Shown here: one piece after another, positions 8,602-15,387 of the stretch
Position numbering within the stretch: the stretch's first letter is position 1
Layout of the letters: each line of letters opens with the position of its first letter
Source of the DNA: SFWF01 sp045636705
GTDB taxonomy: Bacteria; Bacillota; Clostridia; Oscillospirales; Acutalibacteraceae
Assembly (NCBI GenBank): GCA_045636705.1
Contig: JAZTYA010000013.1
Span: forward strand, 1 to 19,232
Direction: 5' to 3'
Length of the DNA: 19,232 bases
Program-made: the position numbers and the translations under genes
Notes under the pieces: generated by a model
What the model was told of the DNA's origin: nothing
The model's database searches: none
What the model saw: the letters and a program-made list of their open reading frames with translations, nothing else

Positions 8602-8634
8602 GTTAATTAATTTGTTAACAATTAACACGTTAAC
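8602..8634. promoter_or_regulatory. Palindromic GTTAAC-rich operator, probably for the MarR protein
   Basis: Two adjacent palindromes lie just downstream of the -10 box: TTAAC-N2-GTTAA (8622-8633) and the perfect TTGTTAACAA (8612-8621), with a further TTAATTAA nearby. They cover the expected transcription start. TTAAC/GTTAA half-sites are common in MarR-family operators. Position, symmetry and the adjoining marR gene suggest autoregulation; binding itself is inferred. Confidence 0.65.
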
Positions 8635-8635
8635 T

Positions 8636-8663
8636 ATTATAACACATATAATTTTTATGTCAA
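8636..8663 (-). promoter_or_regulatory. Promoter of the marR-ABC-HAD operon
   Basis: On the minus strand, TTGACA (8663-8658) is followed after 16 bases by TATAAT (8641-8636), with a TG one base upstream of the -10. The predicted transcription start is near 8629, about 30 bases before the proposed GTG start. Confidence 0.85.
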
Positions 8664-8720
8664 TTAAAAGTATGAAATATTCATATAATGAATAATTATG
8701 AGAGAAAAACCAAAATTTGC

Positions 8721-8749
8721 TTGCATTTATTTGCATAATTGATTATAAT
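8721..8749 (+). promoter_or_regulatory. Promoter of the amino acid ABC transporter operon
   Basis: TTGCAT (8721-8726), a 17-base spacer and a perfect TATAAT (8744-8749) give a strong vegetative promoter with a start near 8756 and a short leader of about 37 bases. The short leader leaves no room for a T-box or riboswitch. It is divergent from the marR promoter. Confidence 0.8.
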
Positions 8750-8792
8750 GATTACATAAAATTTGTTTTTTCTAGAAGGAGGAAAAACTATT

Positions 8793-9590
8793 ATGAAAAA
8801 AATTATTGCTTTACTTTTAGCTTGCATGTTAATCGTTACTTGCTTTGCAGGCTGTGGCGCAGCAGAAGACAAGAAACTCGTTATGGCTACCAACGCTGCC
8901 TTCCCACCTTATGAGTATAAGGCTGATGATGGTTCTTATGCCGGTATCGACGTTGAAATTGCAGGTCTTATTGCTGAGGAACTCGGCCTTGAGCTTGAAA
9001 TCGTTGATATCGATTTCGGCGCTATCGTAGCAGGTGTTGAAACAGGTAAGTACGATGTTGGTATTGCAGGTCTTACCGTTACTGATGAAAGAAAAAAGAG
9101 CGTAAACTTCTCAACCTCTTATGCTACAGGCATTCAGTCTGTTATCGTAAAGGCTGACAGCGAATATGCTTCTTTCGAGGATTTCTATACCGGTTTTGAC
9201 GATGCAGGTGACCCTGTAGGCGTAAAGGACGGCATTAAGATTGGTGTTCAGCAGGATACCACAGGTGACATCTATTCTTCAAGCGACCCAGAAGATTGGG
9301 GATTCGGTGAGGCTAATGTAGAGCGTTACAAGACAGGCGCTGACGCTGTTGAAGCACTTAAGAGTGGCAAGGTTACAGCTGTTATCATCGATAACGAGCC
9401 TGCAAAGTCTTTCGTAAACGCTAACGAAGGTCTTAAGATTCTTGAAGGTTCTTACACCGAAGAGGACTATGCTATTGCTGTAAACAAGGAAGATACTGAG
9501 CTTTTAGATGGCATTAATGCTGCTCTTAAAAAGCTTACAGACGAAGGCAAAATTGCCGACATTATTAATAAGTACATCCCTGCAGAATAA
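8793..9590 (+). CDS. Amino acid ABC transporter, substrate-binding lipoprotein (family 3)
   Basis: The 265-residue protein starts at ATG 8793, ten bases after AGAAGGAGG; an ATG 30 bases upstream in the same frame lies before that site and is rejected. A lipoprotein signal (MKKIIALLLACMLIVTCFAG, then C21) anchors it outside the membrane. The mature part is a typical family 3 periplasmic-type binding protein: ATNAAFPPYEYK (32-43), GIDVEIAGLIAEELG (51-65), GLTVTDERKKSVNFSTSY (93-110) and IGVQQDTTGD (150-159) line the ligand cleft between two lobes. R100 in TDER is at the place of the carboxylate-binding Arg in this family. The ligand is a polar amino acid or cystine; which one cannot be told. 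Codons favour AAG and GCT, suggesting high expression. First gene of the operon. Confidence 0.95.
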   Translation: MKKIIALLLACMLIVTCFAGCGAAEDKKLVMATNAAFPPYEYKADDGSYAGIDVEIAGLIAEELGLELEIVDIDFGAIVAGVETGKYDVGIAGLTVTDERKKSVNFSTSYATGIQSVIVKADSEYASFEDFYTGFDDAGDPVGVKDGIKIGVQQDTTGDIYSSSDPEDWGFGEANVERYKTGADAVEALKSGKVTAVIIDNEPAKSFVNANEGLKILEGSYTEEDYAIAVNKEDTELLDGINAALKKLTDEGKIADIINKYIPAE

Positions 9591-9611
9591 TTTTCTCATA
9601 ATCTATTAACG

Positions 9612-9640
9612 AAAAGGGTGGTAGTTTTGCCACCCTTTTT
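9612..9640 (+). terminator. Intra-operon terminator-like hairpin
   Basis: A ten-base stem AAAAGGGTGG (9612-9621) with CCACCCTTTT (9630-9639), 8-base loop, followed directly by the end of the T-run. It lies between the binding-protein and permease genes. Partial termination or 3'-end protection here would give more binding protein than permease, a common arrangement in ABC uptake operons. Confidence 0.85.
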
Positions 9641-9664
9641 GACTGTTTTTTTAAGGAGTAAAAA

Positions 9665-10432
9665 ATGGCAGAATGGTTTGCAAATTTTTATCTGAATGCA
9701 CCGGAATGGGTGCAGGATTTTTGCGATTCCTTTAAGCTTAACTTTATTGATGGAGCAAAGTGGAAATGGCTTCTTGACGGTCTTAAAATGACTCTAATCA
9801 TTACCTTTTTCTCGGTGCTTTTAGGTATTGCCATAGGCGTAGTTATTGCAATTATCCGTACAACACACGATAAAAATCTTGAAACAATGAAAAAACGTGG
9901 CGGTTTTGGATACTTTGTTATGAAGTTTTTAAACTTTATTGCGAAGCTTTACCTCACGGTTATCAGAGGAACTCCTGTGGTAGTTCAGCTTCTTATTATG
10001 TATTTCATAATATTTGCCACATCGCGTAACTCAACCTTAATTGCTATTATTGCCTTTGGAATTAACTCGGGCGCCTATGTTGCCGAGATATTTAGAGGTG
10101 GTATTATGTCGGTTGATAACGGTCAGTTTGAGGCTGGCAGAAGCGTTGGCTTTAACTACATTCAGACAATGGTTTTCATTATCATTCCTCAAATGTTCAA
10201 GATGGTGTTGCCCACACTCTGTAACGAGTTTATCGTTCTTTTAAAGGAAACCTCGGTTGCAGGTTATGTTGGTATTGCCGATTTAACAAAGGCAGGAGAC
10301 CTTATTCGCGGTCGCACCTTCTCGGCATTTATGCCATTACTTGCGGTTGCGCTAATTTACCTTGTAATAGTTATGCTCTTTACTTGGCTTGTAGGCAGAC
10401 TTGAAAGGAGGCTTCGCAGAAGTGAACACTAA
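9665..10432 (+). CDS. Amino acid ABC transporter permease (HisM/GlnP family)
   Basis: The 255-residue membrane protein carries the family's features: an N-terminal WLLDGLKMTLIITFFSVLLG segment (35-54), further spans at about 90-118, 124-142 and 218-243, and the EAA loop EAGRSVGFNYIQTMVFIIIP (156-175) that docks onto the ATPase. The RGTP motif (101-104) is also typical. A second permease gene is absent, so the channel is probably a homodimer. ATG 9665 has AAGGAG a few bases upstream. The gene overlaps the ATPase gene by 11 bases. A roughly 25-residue amphipathic start (PEWVQDFCDSFKLNF) precedes the first span, slightly longer than in Gram-negative homologues. Confidence 0.95.
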   Translation: MAEWFANFYLNAPEWVQDFCDSFKLNFIDGAKWKWLLDGLKMTLIITFFSVLLGIAIGVVIAIIRTTHDKNLETMKKRGGFGYFVMKFLNFIAKLYLTVIRGTPVVVQLLIMYFIIFATSRNSTLIAIIAFGINSGAYVAEIFRGGIMSVDNGQFEAGRSVGFNYIQTMVFIIIPQMFKMVLPTLCNEFIVLLKETSVAGYVGIADLTKAGDLIRGRTFSAFMPLLAVALIYLVIVMLFTWLVGRLERRLRRSEH

Positions 10433-11162
10433 TAATGTATTGATTAAAACCGAAAACCTTCAGAAGTCTTTTGGAAAGCTCGACGTTTTAACAGGCATTG
10501 ATATGGAGATTAAGAGCGGTGAGGTTGTCGTTGTAATAGGACCTTCTGGTTCGGGCAAATCAACCTTCCTTCGTTGTCTTAATCGTTTAGAAGAACCAAC
10601 AGGCGGTAAAATCTATTTCGAGGGAGAGGATATAACCGCTCCTAAGTGTAATATTAATCTTCATCGTCAAAAAATGGGAATGGTTTTCCAACAATTTAAC
10701 CTTTTCCCTCATATGACGGTTTTAAAGAACCTCACTATCGCACCTATAAAACTTTTGGGCATGTCCAAAGAGGATGCAGACAAAAAGGGTATGGAACTAC
10801 TTGAAAGGGTAGGGCTTGCCGATAAAGCGGAAGCATATCCAAACCAACTTTCAGGCGGACAAAAACAGCGTGTTGCCATTGTTCGTGCACTTGCTATGAA
10901 CCCTGATGTTATGCTCTTTGATGAGCCAACTTCTGCGCTTGACCCCGAAATGGTAGGCGAGGTTTTAGAGGTTATGAAGGACCTTGCAAGAGACGGAATG
11001 ACAATGGTTGTTGTTACTCACGAAATGGGATTTGCTCGTGAGGTTGCCGACCGTGTTGTCTTTATGGCGGATGGTGTTATTGCTGAAGAAGGAACCCCTG
11101 AGCAACTCTTTTCAAACCCTCAAAATCCAAGAACAAAACAGTTCTTACAAAGTGTATTATAA
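10422..11162 (+). CDS. Amino acid ABC transporter ATPase (GlnQ/HisP family)
   Basis: The 246-residue ATPase energises the permease encoded just upstream. Motifs: Walker A GPSGSGKST (40-48), Q-loop Q90-Q91 (MVFQQFNLFPHMTV), signature LSGGQKQR (143-150), Walker B VMLFDEP (163-169), D-loop SALD and switch H200 (VVTHEMGFAREVADR). All catalytic residues are intact. I chose GTG 10422 because AAAGGAGG (10404-10411) lies ten bases before it; an upstream in-frame TTG at 10401 has no site and would make that Shine-Dalgarno part of the coding sequence. It ends the operon, followed by a UUCG-type terminator. Confidence 0.96.
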   Translation: MNTNNVLIKTENLQKSFGKLDVLTGIDMEIKSGEVVVVIGPSGSGKSTFLRCLNRLEEPTGGKIYFEGEDITAPKCNINLHRQKMGMVFQQFNLFPHMTVLKNLTIAPIKLLGMSKEDADKKGMELLERVGLADKAEAYPNQLSGGQKQRVAIVRALAMNPDVMLFDEPTSALDPEMVGEVLEVMKDLARDGMTMVVVTHEMGFAREVADRVVFMADGVIAEEGTPEQLFSNPQNPRTKQFLQSVL

Positions 11163-11170
11163 GAATTCTT

Positions 11171-11197
11171 AAAAATACTCCTTCGGGAGTATTTTTT
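11171..11197 (+). terminator. Terminator of the amino acid ABC operon
   Basis: Stem AAAAATACTCC (11171-11181) with GGAGTATTTTT (11186-11196), closed by a stable TTCG tetraloop and ending in a T-run: a classic intrinsic terminator. Confidence 0.92.
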
Positions 11198-11199
11198 GC

Positions 11200-11228
11200 T
11201 TGATAAACCAATTTTATTGTGGTAAAAT
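11200..11228 (+). promoter_or_regulatory. Promoter upstream of the inverted-repeat element and MATE gene
   Basis: TTGATA (11200-11205), 17 bases, then TAAAAT (11223-11228) preceded by TGG, i.e. an extended -10 TGGTAAAAT. The predicted start is near 11235, a base or two before the left arm of the inverted repeat, so the whole element would form the 5' leader of the MATE transcript. Confidence 0.65.
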
Positions 11229-11236
11229 AGCCAAGG

Positions 11237-11517
11237 TTAGCCAAAGCTTTCAAATCCAAATCAGATTTTGAAACAAGGATTTTTCGCTGTGGCTTCGTTA
11301 AAATTCTCGTAAATCCTCTAGGATTTACTGCGTTTTATGTCTCGCACACCAAAAAATCCTTTATTTACAAAATTCTGCGACCTAAAAAGTGCGATTTTTT
11401 GTTTGGATTTTGGTGAAGACAAACACATAAGGCTTTCTGCCTTATGTGTGCGAATGAGCTAAAAGGCATCTAAAAACCGCCATTTTAGGCTGGTTTGGAT
11501 TTGAATGCTTTGGCTAA
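11237..11517. repeat. 281-base imperfect inverted-repeat element (MITE-like or structured leader RNA)
   Basis: The outer arms 11237-11262 and 11492-11517 are reverse complements over 26 bases with two mismatches. The similarity continues loosely inward: CACC-A6-TCC at 11347-11359 matches GGATTTTGGTG at 11405-11415. Each half carries its own hairpin: GTAAATCC/GGATTTAC (11309-11328) and a ten-base stem CACATAAGGC/GCCTTATGTG (11424-11448). No reading frame of note is present. I see no clear target-site duplication. The right arm ends four bases before the MATE ribosome binding site. It could be a non-autonomous mobile element or a folded leader RNA. This stretch also accounts for the roughly 300-base gap without a gene. 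Confidence 0.75.
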
Positions 11518-11531
11518 AACGAGGTGTTATT

Positions 11532-12890
11532 TTGTCGAATTTAAAAGAAAATAAGATGGGAACAATGCCTGTCGCAAAATTGCTTATAACAATGACCTTG
11601 CCTATGATGGCATCGATGCTTGTTCAAGCGCTTTATAATATTGTTGACAGTATGTTTGTTTCTTGGATTAGCGAAGAAGCTCTAACTGCTTTATCCTTGG
11701 CTTTTCCTGTTCAAAACTTTATGATAGGCGTTGCTACGGGTACCGGTGTCGGTATGAATTCAATGCTTTCAAAATCTCTTGGCGAAAAGGATGATAAGAA
11801 CGTTCAAAGAGCGGCCAATAACGGCGTATTTTTGATGCTTGTTTCTTCAATTGTGTTTATCCTTTTTGGACTTTTTGGTACAAGGCTCTATTTTGAACTT
11901 TTAACCGACAACCAAACTATTATTACCTTTGGTGCACAGTATTTATCTATTTGCTCAATAGGTTCAATCTTTATCTTTATGCAGATAATTTTTGAAAGAC
12001 TTATGCAGGCTACAGGTAAGACAATATACACTATGTTTACCCAAGGAGCAGGCGCAATTATTAATATTGCTTTAGACCCTGTATTCATTTTTGTATTTAA
12101 AATGGATGTTGTCGGCGCAGCTCTTGCAACGGTTATCGGACAAGCAGTTGCTTGCTTTACAGGTATTATTTTAAATCAGAAATTCAACCCTGAGGTTAGA
12201 CTTAATTTTAGAAACTTTAAGCCTCACAAGGCTACAATTTTAAGAATTTATTCTGTGGGAATTCCCTCAATAATAATGATGGCGATAGGTTCAATTATGA
12301 ACTTTTCGCTTAGCAAAATGCTCTTACATTTCTTCTCTGAAACCTGCGCTGCAATTTTTGGTGTTTACTTTAAAATTCAGTCATTTGCATTTATGCCGCT
12401 CTTTGGCCTAAATAACGGAGTAATTCCGATAGTGGCTTATAACTATGGTGCAGGTAAGCGCTCACGTGTAATTAAGTGCATTAAACTTGCCGTTCTTTTT
12501 GCGGTTTTAATTATGCTTTTAGCATTCACTGTTTTCCAAATCTTCCCAAGTCAACTTCTTTCTATGTTTGCTCCTTCGGAGGATATGTTAAAATGGGGAA
12601 TACCTGCATTTAGAACTATTAGCACAAGCTATATTTTTGCAGGATTTTGTATTGCACTTGGAACCGTTTTTCAAGCCTTCGGCAAGGGACTTTTGTCAAT
12701 GATAGTATCAATCGCTCGTCAGCTTTTGGCTCTTGTTCCTGCGGCATTTTTGCTAGCCTATTATACAAGAAACGTAAACCTTTTCTGGCTTTGTTTCCCA
12801 ATTGCCGAGGTTATTTCGTTAATAGTAAGTGTAATATTCTTTATCTGGATTTATAAAACACTTATAAAGAAAATACCTGATAATAAATAA
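11532..12890 (+). CDS. MATE-family multidrug/cation efflux transporter
   Basis: MATE transporters expel drugs or metabolites in exchange for H+ or Na+. The product from TTG 11532 is 452 residues, the usual family length, with about twelve membrane spans in two homologous halves. The start PVAKLLITMTLPMMASMLVQ followed by ALYNIVDSMFVSWI is typical of the DinF/NorM-like clostridial group. I chose TTG 11532 because GAGGTG (11521-11526) sits five bases before it; the in-frame ATG at 11505 lies inside the right arm of the inverted repeat and lacks a site. The gene stands alone between its own promoter and a terminator. The substrate cannot be inferred. Confidence 0.95.
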   Translation: MSNLKENKMGTMPVAKLLITMTLPMMASMLVQALYNIVDSMFVSWISEEALTALSLAFPVQNFMIGVATGTGVGMNSMLSKSLGEKDDKNVQRAANNGVFLMLVSSIVFILFGLFGTRLYFELLTDNQTIITFGAQYLSICSIGSIFIFMQIIFERLMQATGKTIYTMFTQGAGAIINIALDPVFIFVFKMDVVGAALATVIGQAVACFTGIILNQKFNPEVRLNFRNFKPHKATILRIYSVGIPSIIMMAIGSIMNFSLSKMLLHFFSETCAAIFGVYFKIQSFAFMPLFGLNNGVIPIVAYNYGAGKRSRVIKCIKLAVLFAVLIMLLAFTVFQIFPSQLLSMFAPSEDMLKWGIPAFRTISTSYIFAGFCIALGTVFQAFGKGLLSMIVSIARQLLALVPAAFLLAYYTRNVNLFWLCFPIAEVISLIVSVIFFIWIYKTLIKKIPDNK

Positions 12891-12893
12891 AAG

Positions 12894-12923
12894 AAAAGCA
12901 CCTTCTTTTGAAGGTGCTTTTTT
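12894..12923. terminator. Bidirectional terminator between MATE and NIF3 genes
   Basis: Stem AAAAGCACCTTC (12894-12905) with GAAGGTGCTTTT (12910-12921), TTTT loop, T-runs on both strands. It separates convergent genes. Confidence 0.93.
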
Positions 12924-12933
12924 CAACAGTTTT

Positions 12934-13722
12934 TTAGCTATCGGTGTAGGTGTAAACCTCGCCACACTCGATATATTTAACCTCAAGGTCAGGACACATA
13001 TCCTTTATAAGTTCTGCGGTATAGACCATTCCGTCTCTTTCTGAACCGATATGACCCATAATGATAAGAGCCTTCTTATAACCTAATTGCGCTGCATCAC
13101 GAGCATATTCGCCAAGTTTCCATTCACAAGCTTCGCCAGTTAAAAGAATTTCACACTTATCGTTTTTAAGCTCTTCGAACTCTCTGCCTGGGGTTCCAAA
13201 CATTCCTGAAACTACCGAGCATTTAACGTCACGAGCACCACAAATTCTAAGGTGTTTAATACCGCATTTTGCCTCAATGTGTTTTGCCAACTCAACCGGA
13301 GTCATAGGCTCGTCAAGATGAATTCTCACAAGGTCGAAAACGTCGGTATATTCAATAGTACCCTTTAAATCAAACGCCTTAAGTTCGCCTGTTGCAATAA
13401 TATCAGGGGTTGAAAAATGAGGATGGTCGTGATAGCGGTAAAGGGTAATGCCCGATTCCTCAATAAGCTTGCGCTTAGCAAGCTCTATTTTTTCATCCGA
13501 ATGAGCATCGGGATGATTATAGTATGTCGGCTCGTGAACGATTAAAAGTTCAGCGCCCCATTCTTTAGCCTTTCTTACAACCTCGGGCGTAGCGAACATA
13601 GAAACTGCTACCTTGCTAACCTCAACGTTAGGGTCACCTGATTTTACAGTATCACAGGTGTGAGTGTAGTCCCTTTCGTAAGATAACGCAAAGAGTTTTT
13701 CTAATACTTCATATGCTTTCAT
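12934..13722 (-). CDS. NIF3-like dinuclear metal-centre protein
   Basis: The 262-residue product belongs to the NIF3/DUF34 family, toroidal metal-binding proteins of still uncertain role that are often labelled GTP cyclohydrolase 1 type 2 homologues. Metal-ligand-like motifs are present: IVHEPTYY (H63, where most members have HHP), YHDHPHFSTPD (H98, H100, H102, D107) and GHIGSERDGM near the C-terminus (H223 and E227, give or take one). ATG 13722 is preferred over the TTG at 13740: GGGGAG (13738-13733) precedes it and overlaps the last codons of comM, whose stop is five bases upstream. The two genes therefore form an operon. HEP in place of HHP and a His-rich central segment mark this as a divergent subgroup. 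Confidence 0.85.
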   Translation of the reverse strand: MKAYEVLEKLFALSYERDYTHTCDTVKSGDPNVEVSKVAVSMFATPEVVRKAKEWGAELLIVHEPTYYNHPDAHSDEKIELAKRKLIEESGITLYRYHDHPHFSTPDIIATGELKAFDLKGTIEYTDVFDLVRIHLDEPMTPVELAKHIEAKCGIKHLRICGARDVKCSVVSGMFGTPGREFEELKNDKCEILLTGEACEWKLGEYARDAAQLGYKKALIIMGHIGSERDGMVYTAELIKDMCPDLEVKYIECGEVYTYTDS

Positions 13723-13727
13723 TTTTG

Positions 13728-15263
13728 TTATTCTCCCCAATATTTTCTGTCAAGACTTCTAAACTGTATTGCCTGAGCAATGTGTGAAGCCTCAATGTTT
13801 TCTTTTTCATTAAGGTCGGCAATGGTTCTTGCTACCTTTAAAATTCTATCATAAGCACGACCCGAAAGACCGAGCTTATCAAAGGCAGCTTTAAGTATTG
13901 CCTCGGCGTCCTCAGTCAACTTACAGAATTTTGACAGCATATTAGGGGTAAGCCTTGCGTTACAGGTAATGCCCGTGCCTATATAACGCTTATTTTGTAT
14001 TTCTCTTGCTCTGTTTACACGTGCTCGCACAGATTCGCTGGTTTCCTCTAAAACGGTTGACTGAAGAGAATCAAAATCAACAGGCGGCACCTCAATATGT
14101 AAATCAAGTCGGTCAAGCATCGGTCCTGAAATCCTTGATAAATACTTCCTAACTGCGTTTGGAGTACAGGTGCATTTCTTTGTCGGGTGACCAAAAAATC
14201 CGCAAGGGCAGGGATTCATAGCCGCTATTAGCGTAAATTCGCTGGGATAGGTTAAGGAACCTGCAACACGGGAAATCGTAACCTTGCCGTCTTCTAGCGG
14301 TTGACGAAGAGTTTCCATAACGTCTCGGCTGAATTCAGGTAACTCATCAAGGAATAAAACACCATTATGTGCCAGCGAAATTTCACCTGGTCGGGGAATG
14401 CTTCCACCGCCTGATAAGCCTCTTGAAGATACGGTATGATGCGGCGAACGGAAAGGTCTTTCTTTAACAAGAGGGTTTTTGGGGTCAACCTCTCCGGCAA
14501 CCGAATAAATTTTTGTAGTTTCAATTGATTCTTCAAAGGTCATTTCGGGCAAAATCGAAGGCATGCGTTTAGCAAGCATACTTTTACCTGAGCCGGGGCT
14601 TCCAAGAAGCAAAAGGTTATGGCCTCCGGCAGCGGCTATTTCCATAGCCTTCTTTGCTGCGGCTTGACCCTTAACGTCACTAAAATCAAGTGTCGGCTTA
14701 AAGGAAAGATTAGTATCGTTTAACGGAACAGATTGAGCTTCAAGTTGCTTAAATCCGTTAATATGTTCAATGACGTCTAAAACAGACTTTACGCCATATA
14801 TGTTAATACCTTCTACAAATGCTCCTTCTGCTGCATTTTCAAAGGGCACAAAAAAGTTTTTAAAGCCTTTTTGTCTAGCGCTTATTGCCATAGCAAGCAC
14901 ACCGTTAATTCTTCGCAAACTGCCGTCAAGGGAAACCTCTCCTACAAAAACGCTTTCGTCCAAATTGACAGTAGGTTTTATTTGTTTGTTTGCAATCAAA
15001 ATGGCAAGCAAAACGGGAAGGTCGTAAACAGAACCTTCTTTTCTGATATCGGCAGGAGCTAAATTTACTGTAATTCTACCTACGGGAAACTTAAAACCGC
15101 AGTTTTTTATTGCGGAACGCACACGGTCGCGAGATTCTCTGACCGCCGAATCGGGAAGGCCTACTAAATCAAAACAGGGAAGACCACCCGAAACGTCTGC
15201 TTCGGCATCAACTGTATATGCATTCATTCCAAAAAGTCCAATGCTTTGAATTTTTGAAACCAT
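13728..15263 (-). CDS. comM: YifB/ComM-family Mg-chelatase-like AAA+ ATPase
   Basis: The 511-residue protein has the two-part ComM layout: an N-terminal Lon-protease-like fold (about 20-170, with AEADVSGGLPCFDLVGLPDSAVRES) and an AAA+ module with Walker A GSPGSGKS (221-228), Walker B VLFLDE (302-307), and the conserved SGPMLDRLDL (379-388). A four-Cys insert, PCPCGFFGHPTKKCTC (351-366), probably binds zinc. ComM is a hexameric helicase that promotes branch migration during natural transformation in Gram-negatives; in Clostridia the role is less defined. The start ATG 15263 follows an AGGGGGAT site. Despite the chelatase name, nothing here suggests tetrapyrrole synthesis. Confidence 0.95.
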   Translation of the reverse strand: MVSKIQSIGLFGMNAYTVDAEADVSGGLPCFDLVGLPDSAVRESRDRVRSAIKNCGFKFPVGRITVNLAPADIRKEGSVYDLPVLLAILIANKQIKPTVNLDESVFVGEVSLDGSLRRINGVLAMAISARQKGFKNFFVPFENAAEGAFVEGINIYGVKSVLDVIEHINGFKQLEAQSVPLNDTNLSFKPTLDFSDVKGQAAAKKAMEIAAAGGHNLLLLGSPGSGKSMLAKRMPSILPEMTFEESIETTKIYSVAGEVDPKNPLVKERPFRSPHHTVSSRGLSGGGSIPRPGEISLAHNGVLFLDELPEFSRDVMETLRQPLEDGKVTISRVAGSLTYPSEFTLIAAMNPCPCGFFGHPTKKCTCTPNAVRKYLSRISGPMLDRLDLHIEVPPVDFDSLQSTVLEETSESVRARVNRAREIQNKRYIGTGITCNARLTPNMLSKFCKLTEDAEAILKAAFDKLGLSGRAYDRILKVARTIADLNEKENIEASHIAQAIQFRSLDRKYWGE

Positions 15264-15292
15264 TTTAATCCCCCTAAACTCGATTTATACAC

Positions 15293-15321
15293 ATTTTACC
15301 ATTAAAATCTTATTTTAACAA
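15293..15321 (-). promoter_or_regulatory. Promoter of the comM-NIF3 operon
   Basis: On the minus strand, TTGTTA (15321-15316), 17 bases, TAAAAT (15298-15293) with an upstream TGG (extended -10). It lies about 30 bases before ATG 15263. Confidence 0.65.
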
Positions 15322-15331
15322 GTTGTTTTTC

Positions 15332-15360
15332 TTGAAAAAGAAAAAAGAGAGTAATATAAT
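15332..15360 (+). promoter_or_regulatory. Promoter of the TtcA-like gene
   Basis: TTGAAA (15332-15337), a 17-base A-rich spacer and perfect TATAAT (15355-15360), about 28 bases before ATG 15388. It is back to back with the comM promoter. Confidence 0.8.
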
Positions 15361-15387
15361 ATAATAAACTAAAACTTTGGAGTAAAA

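Noticed and set aside
8599..8736. N-terminal extension of the MarR frame to 201 residues
   Set aside because: It reads through a near-consensus promoter and operator on the same strand and adds a hydrophobic segment absent from MarR proteins.
10401..10421. TTG start for the amino acid ATPase gene
   Set aside because: The stretch contains the AAAGGAGG site for GTG 10422 and has no ribosome binding site of its own.
11228..11244. Direct repeat TAGCCAA as a target-site duplication of the inverted-repeat element
   Set aside because: Both copies lie at the left end, one partly inside the repeat arm; no matching copy flanks the right end.
11505..11531. ATG start for the MATE gene
   Set aside because: The codon lies in the right arm of the inverted repeat with no ribosome binding site, while TTG 11532 has a well-spaced GAGGTG.
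13728..15263. Magnesium chelatase for tetrapyrrole synthesis
   Set aside because: The N-terminal Lon-like domain, four-Cys insert and overall layout match YifB/ComM, and no tetrapyrrole genes are nearby.
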